A stretch of 64,000 nt of DNA from a virus. Shown in pieces: positions 55,474 to 63,932 of this stretch (position 1 is the first letter of the stretch; each line of letters starts with the position of its first letter). Location: the IMG/VR virus record IMGVR_UViG_3300042402_003577, positions 41,850 through 105,849 of that record; one strand, given 5' to 3'. Position numbers and translations under genes: made by a program. Below the pieces are notes generated by a model, which had not been told where the DNA came from, did not search any database, and saw nothing but the letters and a program-made list of their open reading frames with translations.

Positions 55474-57393
55474 ATGAAAACACTTAAATTATTGATTATA
55501 AGCTTATTAGCTTGTATAAATCTTAACGGCCAGACAGGTCCAGCAGCTCCTTCCAGCGGAATATGGGCATTAATTGACACCACTTATAATGTAGGAACAA
55601 CTACACAAGGATTTACAAAAGCAAGAGTTACTTTAAAAAACACAACCACTACAAAAGTGACTGGTGTGCAATTTAGAGTATTCTACGACAAAGTTGCTTT
55701 TAAAAACTCAGTAGTAAGCTTAGTGGGAAGTACAACAAATCTTGATTTACAATATGTAACAGATTCTGTAAATGGATTTTCTACAATTACATTAGTTTAT
55801 ACAGGTAATAGTAGTGCTTATTCGCTTGCTAATGGAGAAACTTTTGAGCTTACATTTACACATGCTGCTCCATCTATATTTAATAATTTAACTTTTATAG
55901 ACTCTTTAAAATTTTCAGGAGTATCTACATTTCCACAATATGCTTCTACACAAGCAGGTATGGATACTACTTTAGGACTATACAGTTATAATGGAGAATT
56001 CAAAAGGCCAAAACTTAACTTCAAAGGTACATTTGCAAATGTGAATGGAACTGGAGCCAAAAATTTAACCTTAGCTTTAGAGAAAAAACCTAAATCAGGT
56101 TCAACTTGGACTCAAGTAAACTCTTATAAAACTAATACAGCAGGTAAATTTTCATTCTCAGAAACATTGGATACTACTTTCTGGGATGTCAGATTGGCAG
56201 TTAAAGGAGATACAATGGGTGTGGGTAATGTAGTTTCTACAACAGATGCTCAGTTGATTAACCAATGGGTATTAGGAGTTGGTGCCCCTAAAGCATTTGA
56301 TTTTTATACAGCGGATGTAAATGGAAATTCTAACATTACAGTGTCAGATGCTTTCGGAGTATTTGGTAGAGTTGCTGGTAGAATAACAAGTTGGCCTAAC
56401 AATGTAAAGGATATTAAATTCTTCACTGTTGCTCAATATGATTCTATTACAACAACCCCTGATACAAATTACACAGCAATTATCCCAGGAGTTACTAACT
56501 TCTTCTTTAATATACTTCCTGGACAACCTGACTCAGTGACATATTATGTTGTTGTTCCTGGGGATGCCAACTCAACAGGATATAACATGGCTCGTACCAC
56601 TCCTACTGAAATACTTATAAACGGGCCACAAGACTTGGATCCACAAACTCATAGAGTTATTGATACTAGAGTGGAATATGACTTCCCTACAAATAATATT
56701 GAATTAACTATTCCTAAGTTAAAAGTTGACGAAGGAAATATGGTTAGCATTCCTGTAAGTTTAAAATCAGACAGTGTCAGTGTATTAGCTTTGCAGTTTG
56801 GCTTGAAGTATGATAGTAGCTTATTATCTTTCAAAGGAATCTATTCAAGTGCAAATGCTCAAAAATGGATCACTTATGTAAACCCTAATGAAGGAGAAAT
56901 ATCTTGGGGAGGCTATGATCCTACTACTAATAACAATGCTTTAAAAAATGGAGATGAAATAATCACTTTCCAGTTTATAGCTTTGAAACCGCAATCAGAT
57001 TGGGGTGTGAGTCCTCTATTCACCTCTAATAAATTTGCTGGAAACTTTATATCAAAAGATTTATCTATAACTCCTAGTCATAATATTATACAAGTGAGAA
57101 AAATGTCTCCTGTTAGTATAGGAAGAATCTTAGATGATAATACAATGGAAGTTTACCCAAACCCTACAACAGGGATTATAGATATTGTGTTCAATGTAGA
57201 AGAAAGTACAAATGCTACATTAGCGGTATATGATATGTTAGGAAGCTTGCATATTAAAGTGTTAGACGAATTTTTATCTAAAGGGCAATTCACCTATAGA
57301 GCAGATTTAGGGAAATTATCAGCAGGTGTTTACACAGCAAAGTTACTTCTAAATAATAAAGGAGTATTAGTATCAAAAATTATTAAGCAATAA
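55474..57393 (+). CDS. Exported dockerin/cohesin-like protein with T9SS sorting domain (639 aa)
   Basis: Signal peptide MKTLKLLIISLLACINLNGQ. Residues about 30-150 look like a cohesin-type beta-sandwich (VTGVQFRVFYDKVAFKNSV). Residues 170-245 are a CNA-B/transthyretin-like unit (LNFKGTFANVNGTGAKNLT). Residues 250-305 are a two-loop dockerin-like region (VSTTDAQLINQWVLG, then ADVNGNSNITVSDAFG). Residues about 405-540 are a second cohesin-like domain (VDEGNMVSIPVSLKS... LKYDSSLLSFKG). Residues 559-639 are a type-A T9SS C-terminal sorting domain (EVYPNPTTG, YDMLG, LSAGVYTAKL, VSKIIKQ). T9SS carries such proteins across the outer membrane and often attaches them to the surface. Rare for a phage gene. 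Confidence 0.82.
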   Translation: MKTLKLLIISLLACINLNGQTGPAAPSSGIWALIDTTYNVGTTTQGFTKARVTLKNTTTTKVTGVQFRVFYDKVAFKNSVVSLVGSTTNLDLQYVTDSVNGFSTITLVYTGNSSAYSLANGETFELTFTHAAPSIFNNLTFIDSLKFSGVSTFPQYASTQAGMDTTLGLYSYNGEFKRPKLNFKGTFANVNGTGAKNLTLALEKKPKSGSTWTQVNSYKTNTAGKFSFSETLDTTFWDVRLAVKGDTMGVGNVVSTTDAQLINQWVLGVGAPKAFDFYTADVNGNSNITVSDAFGVFGRVAGRITSWPNNVKDIKFFTVAQYDSITTTPDTNYTAIIPGVTNFFFNILPGQPDSVTYYVVVPGDANSTGYNMARTTPTEILINGPQDLDPQTHRVIDTRVEYDFPTNNIELTIPKLKVDEGNMVSIPVSLKSDSVSVLALQFGLKYDSSLLSFKGIYSSANAQKWITYVNPNEGEISWGGYDPTTNNNALKNGDEIITFQFIALKPQSDWGVSPLFTSNKFAGNFISKDLSITPSHNIIQVRKMSPVSIGRILDDNTMEVYPNPTTGIIDIVFNVEESTNATLAVYDMLGSLHIKVLDEFLSKGQFTYRADLGKLSAGVYTAKLLLNNKGVLVSKIIKQ

Positions 57394-57404
57394 AAATAAA
57401 TATT

Positions 57405-57707
57405 ATGTCAGAAGAAATTCAAAATGATGGCTCTATGGATAGTTTGAAAAAAACCATCATTGGAACATTAGGAACATTGGTTACAGCTGCAGGTGTATGG
57501 GCCTCCACTCAACTTTTTGGAGGAGACTCCGAACACAAGGAAGAAGCTAAAACTGAAACAGTAGCTCCTGCCCCTATTGTAGTGAATATTGAAAATACTA
57601 ACCAACAAAAGCAAAGCAGTGCGCCTGCTCCAACTACAATCATTAAAGAAAGAGTTGTGGAGAAGCCCGCTAAAAAAGAAAAAGCTGAAGATGAAAGTCC
57701 TTGGTAG
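57405..57707 (+). CDS. Single-span membrane protein with proline-rich tail (100 aa)
   Basis: One hydrophobic span at about 16-38 (TIIGTLGTLVTAAGVWASTQLF), then a Lys/Glu/Pro-rich linker (KEEAKTETVAPAPIVV, QSSAPAPTTI). The long periplasm-crossing-like tail is reminiscent of TonB- or spanin-type linkers. Ends in TAG inside the start of the CsgG-like gene. Confidence 0.68.
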   Translation: MSEEIQNDGSMDSLKKTIIGTLGTLVTAAGVWASTQLFGGDSEHKEEAKTETVAPAPIVVNIENTNQQKQSSAPAPTTIIKERVVEKPAKKEKAEDESPW

Positions 57708-58395
57708 TCTAATATTTTTACCTCTTTTTGCCTTCTCTCAAATAGGTTCTATTAAAACAGAAGCTTATGTAGCTGATTTTGAAAAGAAACAGAGTTTGGC
57801 AGTTGTATCTGATTATGATGATACTTTGCAAATTCCTATCTCTATCCTTAAAATAGGATTTAATGAAGAATTGTACGAATCTTATCCTGAACTTAAAGAA
57901 AAGAAAGTGGGACTTGGAGTTACTAATATTGTAACAGAATATTTCTTATCTACTAATAGATTTGTAATAACAGAAGATAAAGCTGATATTAAAAATAAAA
58001 TGGTGGCTCAGGATAAAGCATCAAGAAAAGGAATCTCCTCAAATAAGATAGAAGTATTTGGTCATGTATTATTGGCTAAATACTTTGTTTATATTGAAGT
58101 CTATGATTTCAGTGTTTCTGAAGATGAAGTGGTAAAAATGAATGGCAAAGCAGAGGCAACTCAAACAACAAGATTAGGATTGCAATGTAAATTTGTAGAT
58201 GCTACTACAGGAGAAATCATAGTGGGTTCAGGATTAGGAGAAGCTAACACTGTTAAAAAGTCTTCTATTTTAGCAGATGTTGATGATATTAAGTTTAATC
58301 AATCCACCATAGGAATAACAACCAAAAAATCTCTTGAAACAGCAGCATCTAGGGTAATAACTAGATTAATCAAGAAAGGTGTATTTAAAAAATAA
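57691..58395 (+). CDS. Exported CsgG-like protein (234 aa)
   Basis: The frame could extend to 57589, but the ATG at 57691 gives a clear signal peptide (MKVLGSLIFLPLFAFSQ). The body follows the CsgG/curli-secretion family: GLGVTNIVTEYFLSTNRFVI, KIEVFGHVLLAKYFVYIEVYDF, TTRLGLQCKFVDATTG-like and a final amphipathic helix (KKSLETAASRVITRLI). CsgG forms nonameric pores in the outer membrane for curli export. Unlike E. coli CsgG no lipobox Cys is present. Overlaps the genes on both sides. Confidence 0.7.
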   Translation: MKVLGSLIFLPLFAFSQIGSIKTEAYVADFEKKQSLAVVSDYDDTLQIPISILKIGFNEELYESYPELKEKKVGLGVTNIVTEYFLSTNRFVITEDKADIKNKMVAQDKASRKGISSNKIEVFGHVLLAKYFVYIEVYDFSVSEDEVVKMNGKAEATQTTRLGLQCKFVDATTGEIIVGSGLGEANTVKKSSILADVDDIKFNQSTIGITTKKSLETAASRVITRLIKKGVFKK

Positions 58396-59662
58396 ACTAA
58401 TAGCTTTATTACTCTTATTAAATGTAAACAATTTTGTTTACACGCAAACCTATTCCTATCAATATACAGATCCTTGTACACAATTATCTAAAACTATTAA
58501 TGTGCCTATTAATGGAAGTACAAGAGTTTCCTATTATGGAAACAGTGCCGACTTCACATATAATGATTTTATGTCAGGAGTTTTTCAAACGTGGTCAGAA
58601 AATCTATTCAATCAATTTAAAAATAATTCTCCCTGTGGTTCTGCTATTGGCACCCCAACAGTAATGAATATTGGCCAAGGCCAAGTGTTAAATACTGTAG
58701 GAATAATCAACTCCATATCAAACATTGCAGAAACTGTTGGATCAGCTACAACGGGTTTGACTGAAAGTTTTACTTCTTCTATAATACCTAGTTCAGGGTC
58801 TATGGGAGAAAGTCCTTCTGTCGGAGAGGCAGGGGGCCCATCTGTAAGTGGAGGAAGTAATGAAACAAGCGGAAGTTCTTCTGCACCTAGTGGAGGGTCT
58901 TCATCTGAAGAATCTTCTGGGGGTAGCACAAATATTTCAGCAGGGGGTACCAACTCTGTGAGAGGTGCAGGCGGTGCTAGTGGTGGAGGAGGCAAAGCCA
59001 ATAAACCTGGGAGCAAAGAAGGTGGAAAACCAGCTATTGTAGCTTCCTCAGATTTTGTAGGATTTAGCTTTAAAGATTCTGAAAAACCTGTAGGAATTAA
59101 AGGGACAGGAGGATACACTTCTATGAGATGGGATGGGGCTTGTTCATCAGGGGTATTATTTGATTACACATCTGCACAGGCTGGGCCAAATATAACAGGA
59201 TTTTATGCTTGGATAAATCCATCAAATATTACAATAGCTTCTGGTACTGTAACATTCTCTTTAGAGGGCGGGGGTAGTGCCTATTCCACGGTAGCCTTTG
59301 GTCAAATGAAAACTTTTAAAAAAATAAAAAAACTTAAACTCATATATATGGGAACATTGTCTATGGGAAAAGTGTTCAAAGAAGGGTTTATAGGTACAGC
59401 TATAATAACTGGAGGAATGTATGATTTAAAGCTACATAAAAGACTAGATGTTAAGTTTACAAACTTAATTGTGTATTCTCCTTATGTAAGTTATTATAAT
59501 GATGTGCTTATGAAATCTCCTTTTGTAATGCTTCCTAGTGTGGGAGTAAATGTAGGAGTGACAAAAAGATTTAAATTAAATATAAATGTTGGGGGTGCTT
59601 GGCAAGTGGGACAAAGTGCCTTGAACAATACAATAACTTTAGGTACAAGATTACTATTATGA
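58379..59662 (+). CDS. Outer-membrane beta-barrel candidate with Gly/Ser linker (427 aa)
   Basis: GTG start at 58379 inside the end of the CsgG-like gene; signal peptide YLKNKLIALLLLLNVNNFVYTQ-like (quoted with its end trimmed in mind). A low-complexity Gly/Ser/Glu linker spans about residues 133-210. The C-terminal 200 residues alternate hydrophobic strands and end NNTITLGTRLLL, the type of final strand recognised by outer-membrane insertion. Likely an outer-membrane anchor or pore. No family recognised. Confidence 0.66.
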   Translation: MYLKNKLIALLLLLNVNNFVYTQTYSYQYTDPCTQLSKTINVPINGSTRVSYYGNSADFTYNDFMSGVFQTWSENLFNQFKNNSPCGSAIGTPTVMNIGQGQVLNTVGIINSISNIAETVGSATTGLTESFTSSIIPSSGSMGESPSVGEAGGPSVSGGSNETSGSSSAPSGGSSSEESSGGSTNISAGGTNSVRGAGGASGGGGKANKPGSKEGGKPAIVASSDFVGFSFKDSEKPVGIKGTGGYTSMRWDGACSSGVLFDYTSAQAGPNITGFYAWINPSNITIASGTVTFSLEGGGSAYSTVAFGQMKTFKKIKKLKLIYMGTLSMGKVFKEGFIGTAIITGGMYDLKLHKRLDVKFTNLIVYSPYVSYYNDVLMKSPFVMLPSVGVNVGVTKRFKLNINVGGAWQVGQSALNNTITLGTRLLL

Positions 59663-60648
59663 GAATTATAATTATATTATTTTTTATTTGTAATATAGCT
59701 ATAGGGCAAAACTTTACCTATTCTGGATTTATTTATAATTCTAATGGTACAGGAGCAGTTAATGTTCCAATACAAATATATAAAAGAACCACTCCTACAT
59801 TAACAGGATTTACATCCCAACAAAACTATAATGGACATTCTTATTATAGATCTACAGGAAATGCGTTTTGGACAGATGCTAGACAAGCTTGTGCAAATAT
59901 GGGAGGATATTTAGTAACAGTTACAAGTGCTGCTGAAAATAACTTTCTATTTGGATTATGGCCTTCAGGATGGATAGGATTGACAGATGAAGTAGTAGAA
60001 GGACAATGGAGATGGGTTACGGGAGAAACATATTCTTACTCCTCTTGGAATCCAGGTGAACCTAATAATGCAGGAAATGAAGATTATGTTCAATTTGTTG
60101 GAGGAGGTAGATGGAATGATTTACCCAATGGTGTAGCCCTCCCTTATGTCATTGAATTTGATTATATTGTAACTTTTACTTCTTGGGTATTACATAGAAC
60201 AATATACACAGACGCTACAGGTAGATATACTATTAATGAAACAAGTAACCCTGCTACAGAATGGTATATTCAAATAAATGCTCCCACTCCTGTAACAACT
60301 TTATCTTTGACAGATATGCAAAATGTTTCCAATGTGATATTAGGAAGAACTCCTAGAAGAAGTTTACATTGGAATATGTATGATGTAAATGGAGATGGTA
60401 GAATAACTATATCTGACCAATACTATATTAATTTAAGAAGAACAGGTAGGGTTAATAATTGGGTTACAATGACTGCATCTAGGTTATTTAATACAACACA
60501 ATATAATTCTTTAAATACAGGAACTACAGATTTAAGAGTCACTATTCCTGGATTAAATTCTATTACAATTAACTCTCCTGTTTCAGGAACTACTAATGCA
60601 AATTATTATTTAATAGCTCCTGGGTATAGAGGGCAAGTAACTTATTAA
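59659..60648 (+). CDS. Exported C-type lectin with dockerin-like region (329 aa)
   Basis: ATGA overlap fixes the start at 59659. Signal peptide 1-16 (MRIIIILFFICNIAIG). Residues 20-50 and 172-205 form a CNA-B-like domain split by a C-type lectin domain at about 58-168 (HSYYRS, ARQACANMGG, WIGLTD, the sugar motif EPN at 134-136, WND at 152-154). EPN is the mannose/GlcNAc-type calcium site. Residues 212-265 are dockerin-like (TTLSLTDMQNV; DVNGDGRITISDQ). The parts outside the lectin align with the 639-aa T9SS protein. No sorting domain of its own. Only one Cys in the lectin, so no usual disulfide. Confidence 0.8.
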   Translation: MRIIIILFFICNIAIGQNFTYSGFIYNSNGTGAVNVPIQIYKRTTPTLTGFTSQQNYNGHSYYRSTGNAFWTDARQACANMGGYLVTVTSAAENNFLFGLWPSGWIGLTDEVVEGQWRWVTGETYSYSSWNPGEPNNAGNEDYVQFVGGGRWNDLPNGVALPYVIEFDYIVTFTSWVLHRTIYTDATGRYTINETSNPATEWYIQINAPTPVTTLSLTDMQNVSNVILGRTPRRSLHWNMYDVNGDGRITISDQYYINLRRTGRVNNWVTMTASRLFNTTQYNSLNTGTTDLRVTIPGLNSITINSPVSGTTNANYYLIAPGYRGQVTY

Positions 60649-60650
60649 CT

Positions 60651-61091
60651 ATGAGATTTTTATTATTACTATTAGCAATTCCTTTTCTTTCCTACTCACA
60701 ATGTGTAAAAATCCAAGAGATTAAGTCCTCTGTTGAGATAAAAGAATTGGGAAATAGAGATGTAAAATTTGGTGTGAAACAAATGGCAGAAGATATGCTT
60801 TCTTCTAAATTTTGCTTATCAGATAGTGGAGAACAAATATTCATTGATATATTTTATTTTGGTCTTCCTAAAAAAAGTTTAAGAATTATGGGAATTGAAG
60901 AGTCTGTTCAAACGACAGAAATTGGCATTCAAGTAAAATACAAAGGAAAGAAATATGAAGAGTATGGAGAGTCAGAGTCTGAAATTCATGCAGTTATGAT
61001 AGAACTTACAGATGGAATTCCTTTTTCTAAAATGACTGTTTCCACATCTATAAAAAAAGCTCTAGAAAAAATTATAAAAAAGATGCCCTAA
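60651..61091 (+). CDS. Secreted protein, unknown (146 aa)
   Basis: Signal peptide MRFLLLLLAIPFLSYSQ. The mature part alternates beta strands and helices (EQIFIDIFYFGLPKKSLRI, TEIGIQVKYKGKKYEE) and ends basic. It slightly resembles lipoprotein-like assembly factors such as CsgE or LptE in size, but no signature is visible. Fifth gene of the exported cassette. Confidence 0.66.
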   Translation: MRFLLLLLAIPFLSYSQCVKIQEIKSSVEIKELGNRDVKFGVKQMAEDMLSSKFCLSDSGEQIFIDIFYFGLPKKSLRIMGIEESVQTTEIGIQVKYKGKKYEEYGESESEIHAVMIELTDGIPFSKMTVSTSIKKALEKIIKKMP

Positions 61092-61107
61092 TAAAAAAAA
61101 ATTGTTG

Positions 61108-61115
61108 TATTTTTG
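61108..61115 (+). promoter_or_regulatory. Possible -7 element (TATTTTTG)
   Basis: TATTTTTG ends only five bases before the ATG at 61120, so a transcript from it would be nearly leaderless. It may be a chance match. Confidence 0.35.
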
Positions 61116-61119
61116 CAAC

Positions 61120-61557
61120 ATGAAATTATTAATATCTTTTTTACTTATCACTACTTCTTTATTTTCTCAAATAAAAGTGGCAGATGTAGGTCCAAATTGG
61201 AAAAATAGAGTGGATTCTGCCTTAATCTTGATTAAGAAATACGATTCCACAAAATATAAGTTTCTATTAAAACATTGTAAGCAAATTGGATTTTCCCAAT
61301 TAAAATTTTCTACTATAGAAGATGGTAATACTATTATACTTTCTACTTATGATGTCAATTTTGGAAGCTTAAATAATATAGCATCAGCTATTGTTCACGA
61401 ATCAGCACATTTATTTTTTTACAACTCTAATTTCTTCTCCACTGCATCTGAAGAAGAGAGAGTTTGTTATAGCTATGAATTAGATTTTTTACTTAAAATT
61501 CCTAATTGTGAAAAATATTTAATTAACAATGCGTATAAAAATATTTCCAGCAATTAA
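61120..61557 (+). CDS. Secreted zincin-like metalloprotein (145 aa)
   Basis: Start ATG 61120 gives the signal peptide MKLLISFLLITTSLFS. IVHESAHLFF carries H-E-x-x-H (H93, E94, H97), and EEERVCYSYELDFLL downstream provides Glu candidates for a third zinc ligand (gluzincin type). Small secreted minigluzincin-like proteins are common in Bacteroidota. It may trim surface proteins or peptidoglycan-linked material. It is the last gene of the exported cassette. Confidence 0.7.
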   Translation: MKLLISFLLITTSLFSQIKVADVGPNWKNRVDSALILIKKYDSTKYKFLLKHCKQIGFSQLKFSTIEDGNTIILSTYDVNFGSLNNIASAIVHESAHLFFYNSNFFSTASEEERVCYSYELDFLLKIPNCEKYLINNAYKNISSN

Positions 61558-61569
61558 ATAATTTATTTA

Positions 61570-61577
61570 TATTTTTG
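61570..61577 (+). promoter_or_regulatory. Bacteroidota-type -7 element (TATTTTTG)
   Basis: TATTTTTG 60 bases before the ribonucleotide reductase start. No TTG at the expected -33 place. Confidence 0.5.
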
Positions 61578-61637
61578 CATCCCCTTTTTTACCCCGTAAA
61601 AAAATTATTATTAACTTTAAAAAAATTAAAAACAAAA

Positions 61638-63833
61638 ATGAACGGAAAAACAATAGCTAGTAGGCTGAAATTCAATGAGTCGTATGCGAAATTTATTAAG
61701 TCTGAGAATAGACTTGAAACTTGGGAAGAGTCTGTAAGTGATGTAATGCAGATGCACTACAATAAGTTTTCTAGCTTGCCCACATGGTTAGAAATAGAGC
61801 CATATTTTAATATTGCTAAACAAGCTTATACAGACCAAAGAATTCTTGCTTCTCAAAGAAATTTACAATTTAGAGAGAAAAGTATTATGAAACATAATTG
61901 CAAACTGTACAATTGTTCGGTTACTTATGTAGATAGACAAGAGGTGTTTAAAGAAATTATGTGGGTGCTATTGAATGGTGCAGGAGTTGGATTCTCTGTA
62001 GAGTCAAGATTCATAAAAAAACTTCCGCAAATTAGAAAGAGAGATAACAATTCTCACTTTGTACATGTAATTGAAGACTCCATTGAAGGTTGGGCTATGG
62101 CAATAGATGTACTTATGAACTCTTTTTTCATGGGTACCCAAAAAGTCTTATTTGATTTCTCAAACATTAGAGATAAAGGAGCTCTTATTGCAGGAGAATT
62201 TATCGCTCCAGGCCCAGATGGTTTGAAAAAATCTTTGGAGTTAATAGAGAAACTATTAGAAAGCAAAACAATTAATAATGAGAGTGCATTGAGCTCCTTA
62301 GATTGTCACGATATTATTTGTATTCTATCAGATGCAGTTTTATCAGGAGGAGTTAGAAGAAGTGCATTGATTTCTTTGTTTGACAAAGATGATGACTTAA
62401 TGCTAAAATCTAAGACAGGTAGCTGGTGGATGGACACTCCTTGGAGAGCAAGAGCTAATAACTCTGCTAAAATCCTTAAATCAGAACTTACAAAAGAAGA
62501 ATTAGATGCTTATAAAGAATTTATTAAGCAATTCGGAGAACCAGGGGTAGTATTAGTTGACGATATTGATATGATGGTGAATCCTTGTGTTGAAATTGGA
62601 TTTAAACCAATCAATCCTTTTACAGGTAAATCTTGTTGGTCATTCTGTAATCTAAATGAGATTATTGGATCACACTGCAAAACAGAGGAAGAATTCTACG
62701 ATGCTTGTAAAGCTGCTGCTATCTTAGGAACATTTCAAGCTTCTTACACTGAGTTCGGATTCTTAGGAAAAGACACAGAAGAGATGGTTAGATGGGAAGC
62801 TTTATTAGGAGTTTCTATTACAGGAATTATGAACAATCCTGAAATATTATTAAATCCTGAAATCTTAACTAAAGGAGCAGGAATTGTTAAGGAAATAAAT
62901 GCAGAGGTAGCTAAGTTGATAGGTATTAACCAAGCGGCTAGAACCACTTGCGTTAAGCCTTCGGGAAATGCTTCTGTATTAGCAAAAACTGCTAGTGGAA
63001 TTCACCCTGCACATGCTCATAGATATTTTAGAACTATTCAGCTAAACAAAGATACTCCTATGGCTAAGTTCTTAAACGAGTCTTATCCTGAGTTATTGGA
63101 AGAAGGTGTGTGGAGTCCTACTAATAGTGACTATGCTTGTTTTATTCCAATGGAAGAAACCCCAAACACTATTGTTAAGTCTCAAATAGATGAGATAGAT
63201 TTCTTGAAGTCTGTGCAGCTAGTTTATAAATATTGGGTATTGCCTGGTACCAATAAAGAACTTGGATATAGTGAAACAATTACACATAACGTATCAAATA
63301 CAGTGAGTGTATCAGATTGGGATAAAGCTTTTGATTACATCTTTGAGAATAAAGAATACTTCTGTGGCCTTTCTTTCCTTCCTAATTCAGGAGATAAAAT
63401 ATACAAGCAGGCACCATTTACAGAAGTTCTTACACAAGAGCAACTAATTAATAAATATGGAGATGCTGCTTTGTTTGCCTCTGGATTAATTGTAGATGCA
63501 TTGCATTGTTTTAATAATGATCTTTGGGATGTATGTTCTGCTGTAACTGACAAATCTTTTGCTTTGACAGGAGATAGAATCACTGTAATGGTGAAGAAAG
63601 ACATTGTAAGCAGGATCAAAAAGTTTGCTAAAAACTATTTCAAAGGAGATTTATTTAAAGCTGCAGACTGTTTAAAAGACATTCACTTGTATCACAAATG
63701 GGTGAAAATAAATAGAATCTTAAAATATAAGCCTATCGACTTCTCTAAAATAGACTACACAGAAAAATATCTCAATGCAGATGAATTAAGTGGCCTAGCT
63801 TGTTCTGGGGGAGCATGTGAGATTAACTTTTAA
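61638..63833 (+). CDS. nrdJ: Class II (B12-dependent) ribonucleotide reductase (731 aa)
   Basis: An in-frame TTG at 61575 exists, but ATG 61638 has an A-rich leader and starts MNGKTIASRLKF. Key parts: ASQRNLQF, NCSVTY with C93, GAGVGFSVE, the finger loop NPCVEIG (C317, E319), TTCVKPSGNAS and the C-terminal thiol pair C722/C727 (ACSGGACEINF). Spacing of the last two Cys and total length match the monomeric triphosphate reductase of Lactobacillus leichmannii. It makes dNTPs in all oxygen conditions but needs host adenosylcobalamin. Its own terminator follows. Confidence 0.94.
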   Translation: MNGKTIASRLKFNESYAKFIKSENRLETWEESVSDVMQMHYNKFSSLPTWLEIEPYFNIAKQAYTDQRILASQRNLQFREKSIMKHNCKLYNCSVTYVDRQEVFKEIMWVLLNGAGVGFSVESRFIKKLPQIRKRDNNSHFVHVIEDSIEGWAMAIDVLMNSFFMGTQKVLFDFSNIRDKGALIAGEFIAPGPDGLKKSLELIEKLLESKTINNESALSSLDCHDIICILSDAVLSGGVRRSALISLFDKDDDLMLKSKTGSWWMDTPWRARANNSAKILKSELTKEELDAYKEFIKQFGEPGVVLVDDIDMMVNPCVEIGFKPINPFTGKSCWSFCNLNEIIGSHCKTEEEFYDACKAAAILGTFQASYTEFGFLGKDTEEMVRWEALLGVSITGIMNNPEILLNPEILTKGAGIVKEINAEVAKLIGINQAARTTCVKPSGNASVLAKTASGIHPAHAHRYFRTIQLNKDTPMAKFLNESYPELLEEGVWSPTNSDYACFIPMEETPNTIVKSQIDEIDFLKSVQLVYKYWVLPGTNKELGYSETITHNVSNTVSVSDWDKAFDYIFENKEYFCGLSFLPNSGDKIYKQAPFTEVLTQEQLINKYGDAALFASGLIVDALHCFNNDLWDVCSAVTDKSFALTGDRITVMVKKDIVSRIKKFAKNYFKGDLFKAADCLKDIHLYHKWVKINRILKYKPIDFSKIDYTEKYLNADELSGLACSGGACEINF

Positions 63834-63846
63834 TTATCTTATCTAA

Positions 63847-63882
63847 AATAATCCTCACTACACTGTGGGGATTATTTTTTTT
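63847..63882 (+). terminator. Rho-independent terminator after ribonucleotide reductase
   Basis: AATAATCC-T-CAC (63847) pairs with GTG-G-GGATTATT (63865) around a six-base loop, twelve pairs including one T-G, followed by TTTTTT. Confidence 0.92.
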
Positions 63883-63903
63883 ATAGATTTAAAATAAAAT
63901 ATC

Positions 63904-63911
63904 TATCTTTG
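63904..63911 (+). promoter_or_regulatory. Bacteroidota-type -7 element (TATCTTTG)
   Basis: TATCTTTG right after the terminator and 21 bases before the start of the last, partial gene. Confidence 0.6.
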
Positions 63912-63932
63912 CATTAAATATAAAAATTGTTT

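Noticed and set aside
42023-57707. Reassigned TAG or TGA stop codons, as in some crAss-like phages
   Set aside because: TAG ends the MoxR-like gene, the 100-aa gene and the 55-aa gene at sensible places, TGA ends several genes in ATGA overlaps, and core genes have no in-frame TAG or TGA.
59800-60200. Diversity-generating retroelement acting on the C-type lectin
   Set aside because: No reverse transcriptase gene and no template copy of the lectin segment in the window.
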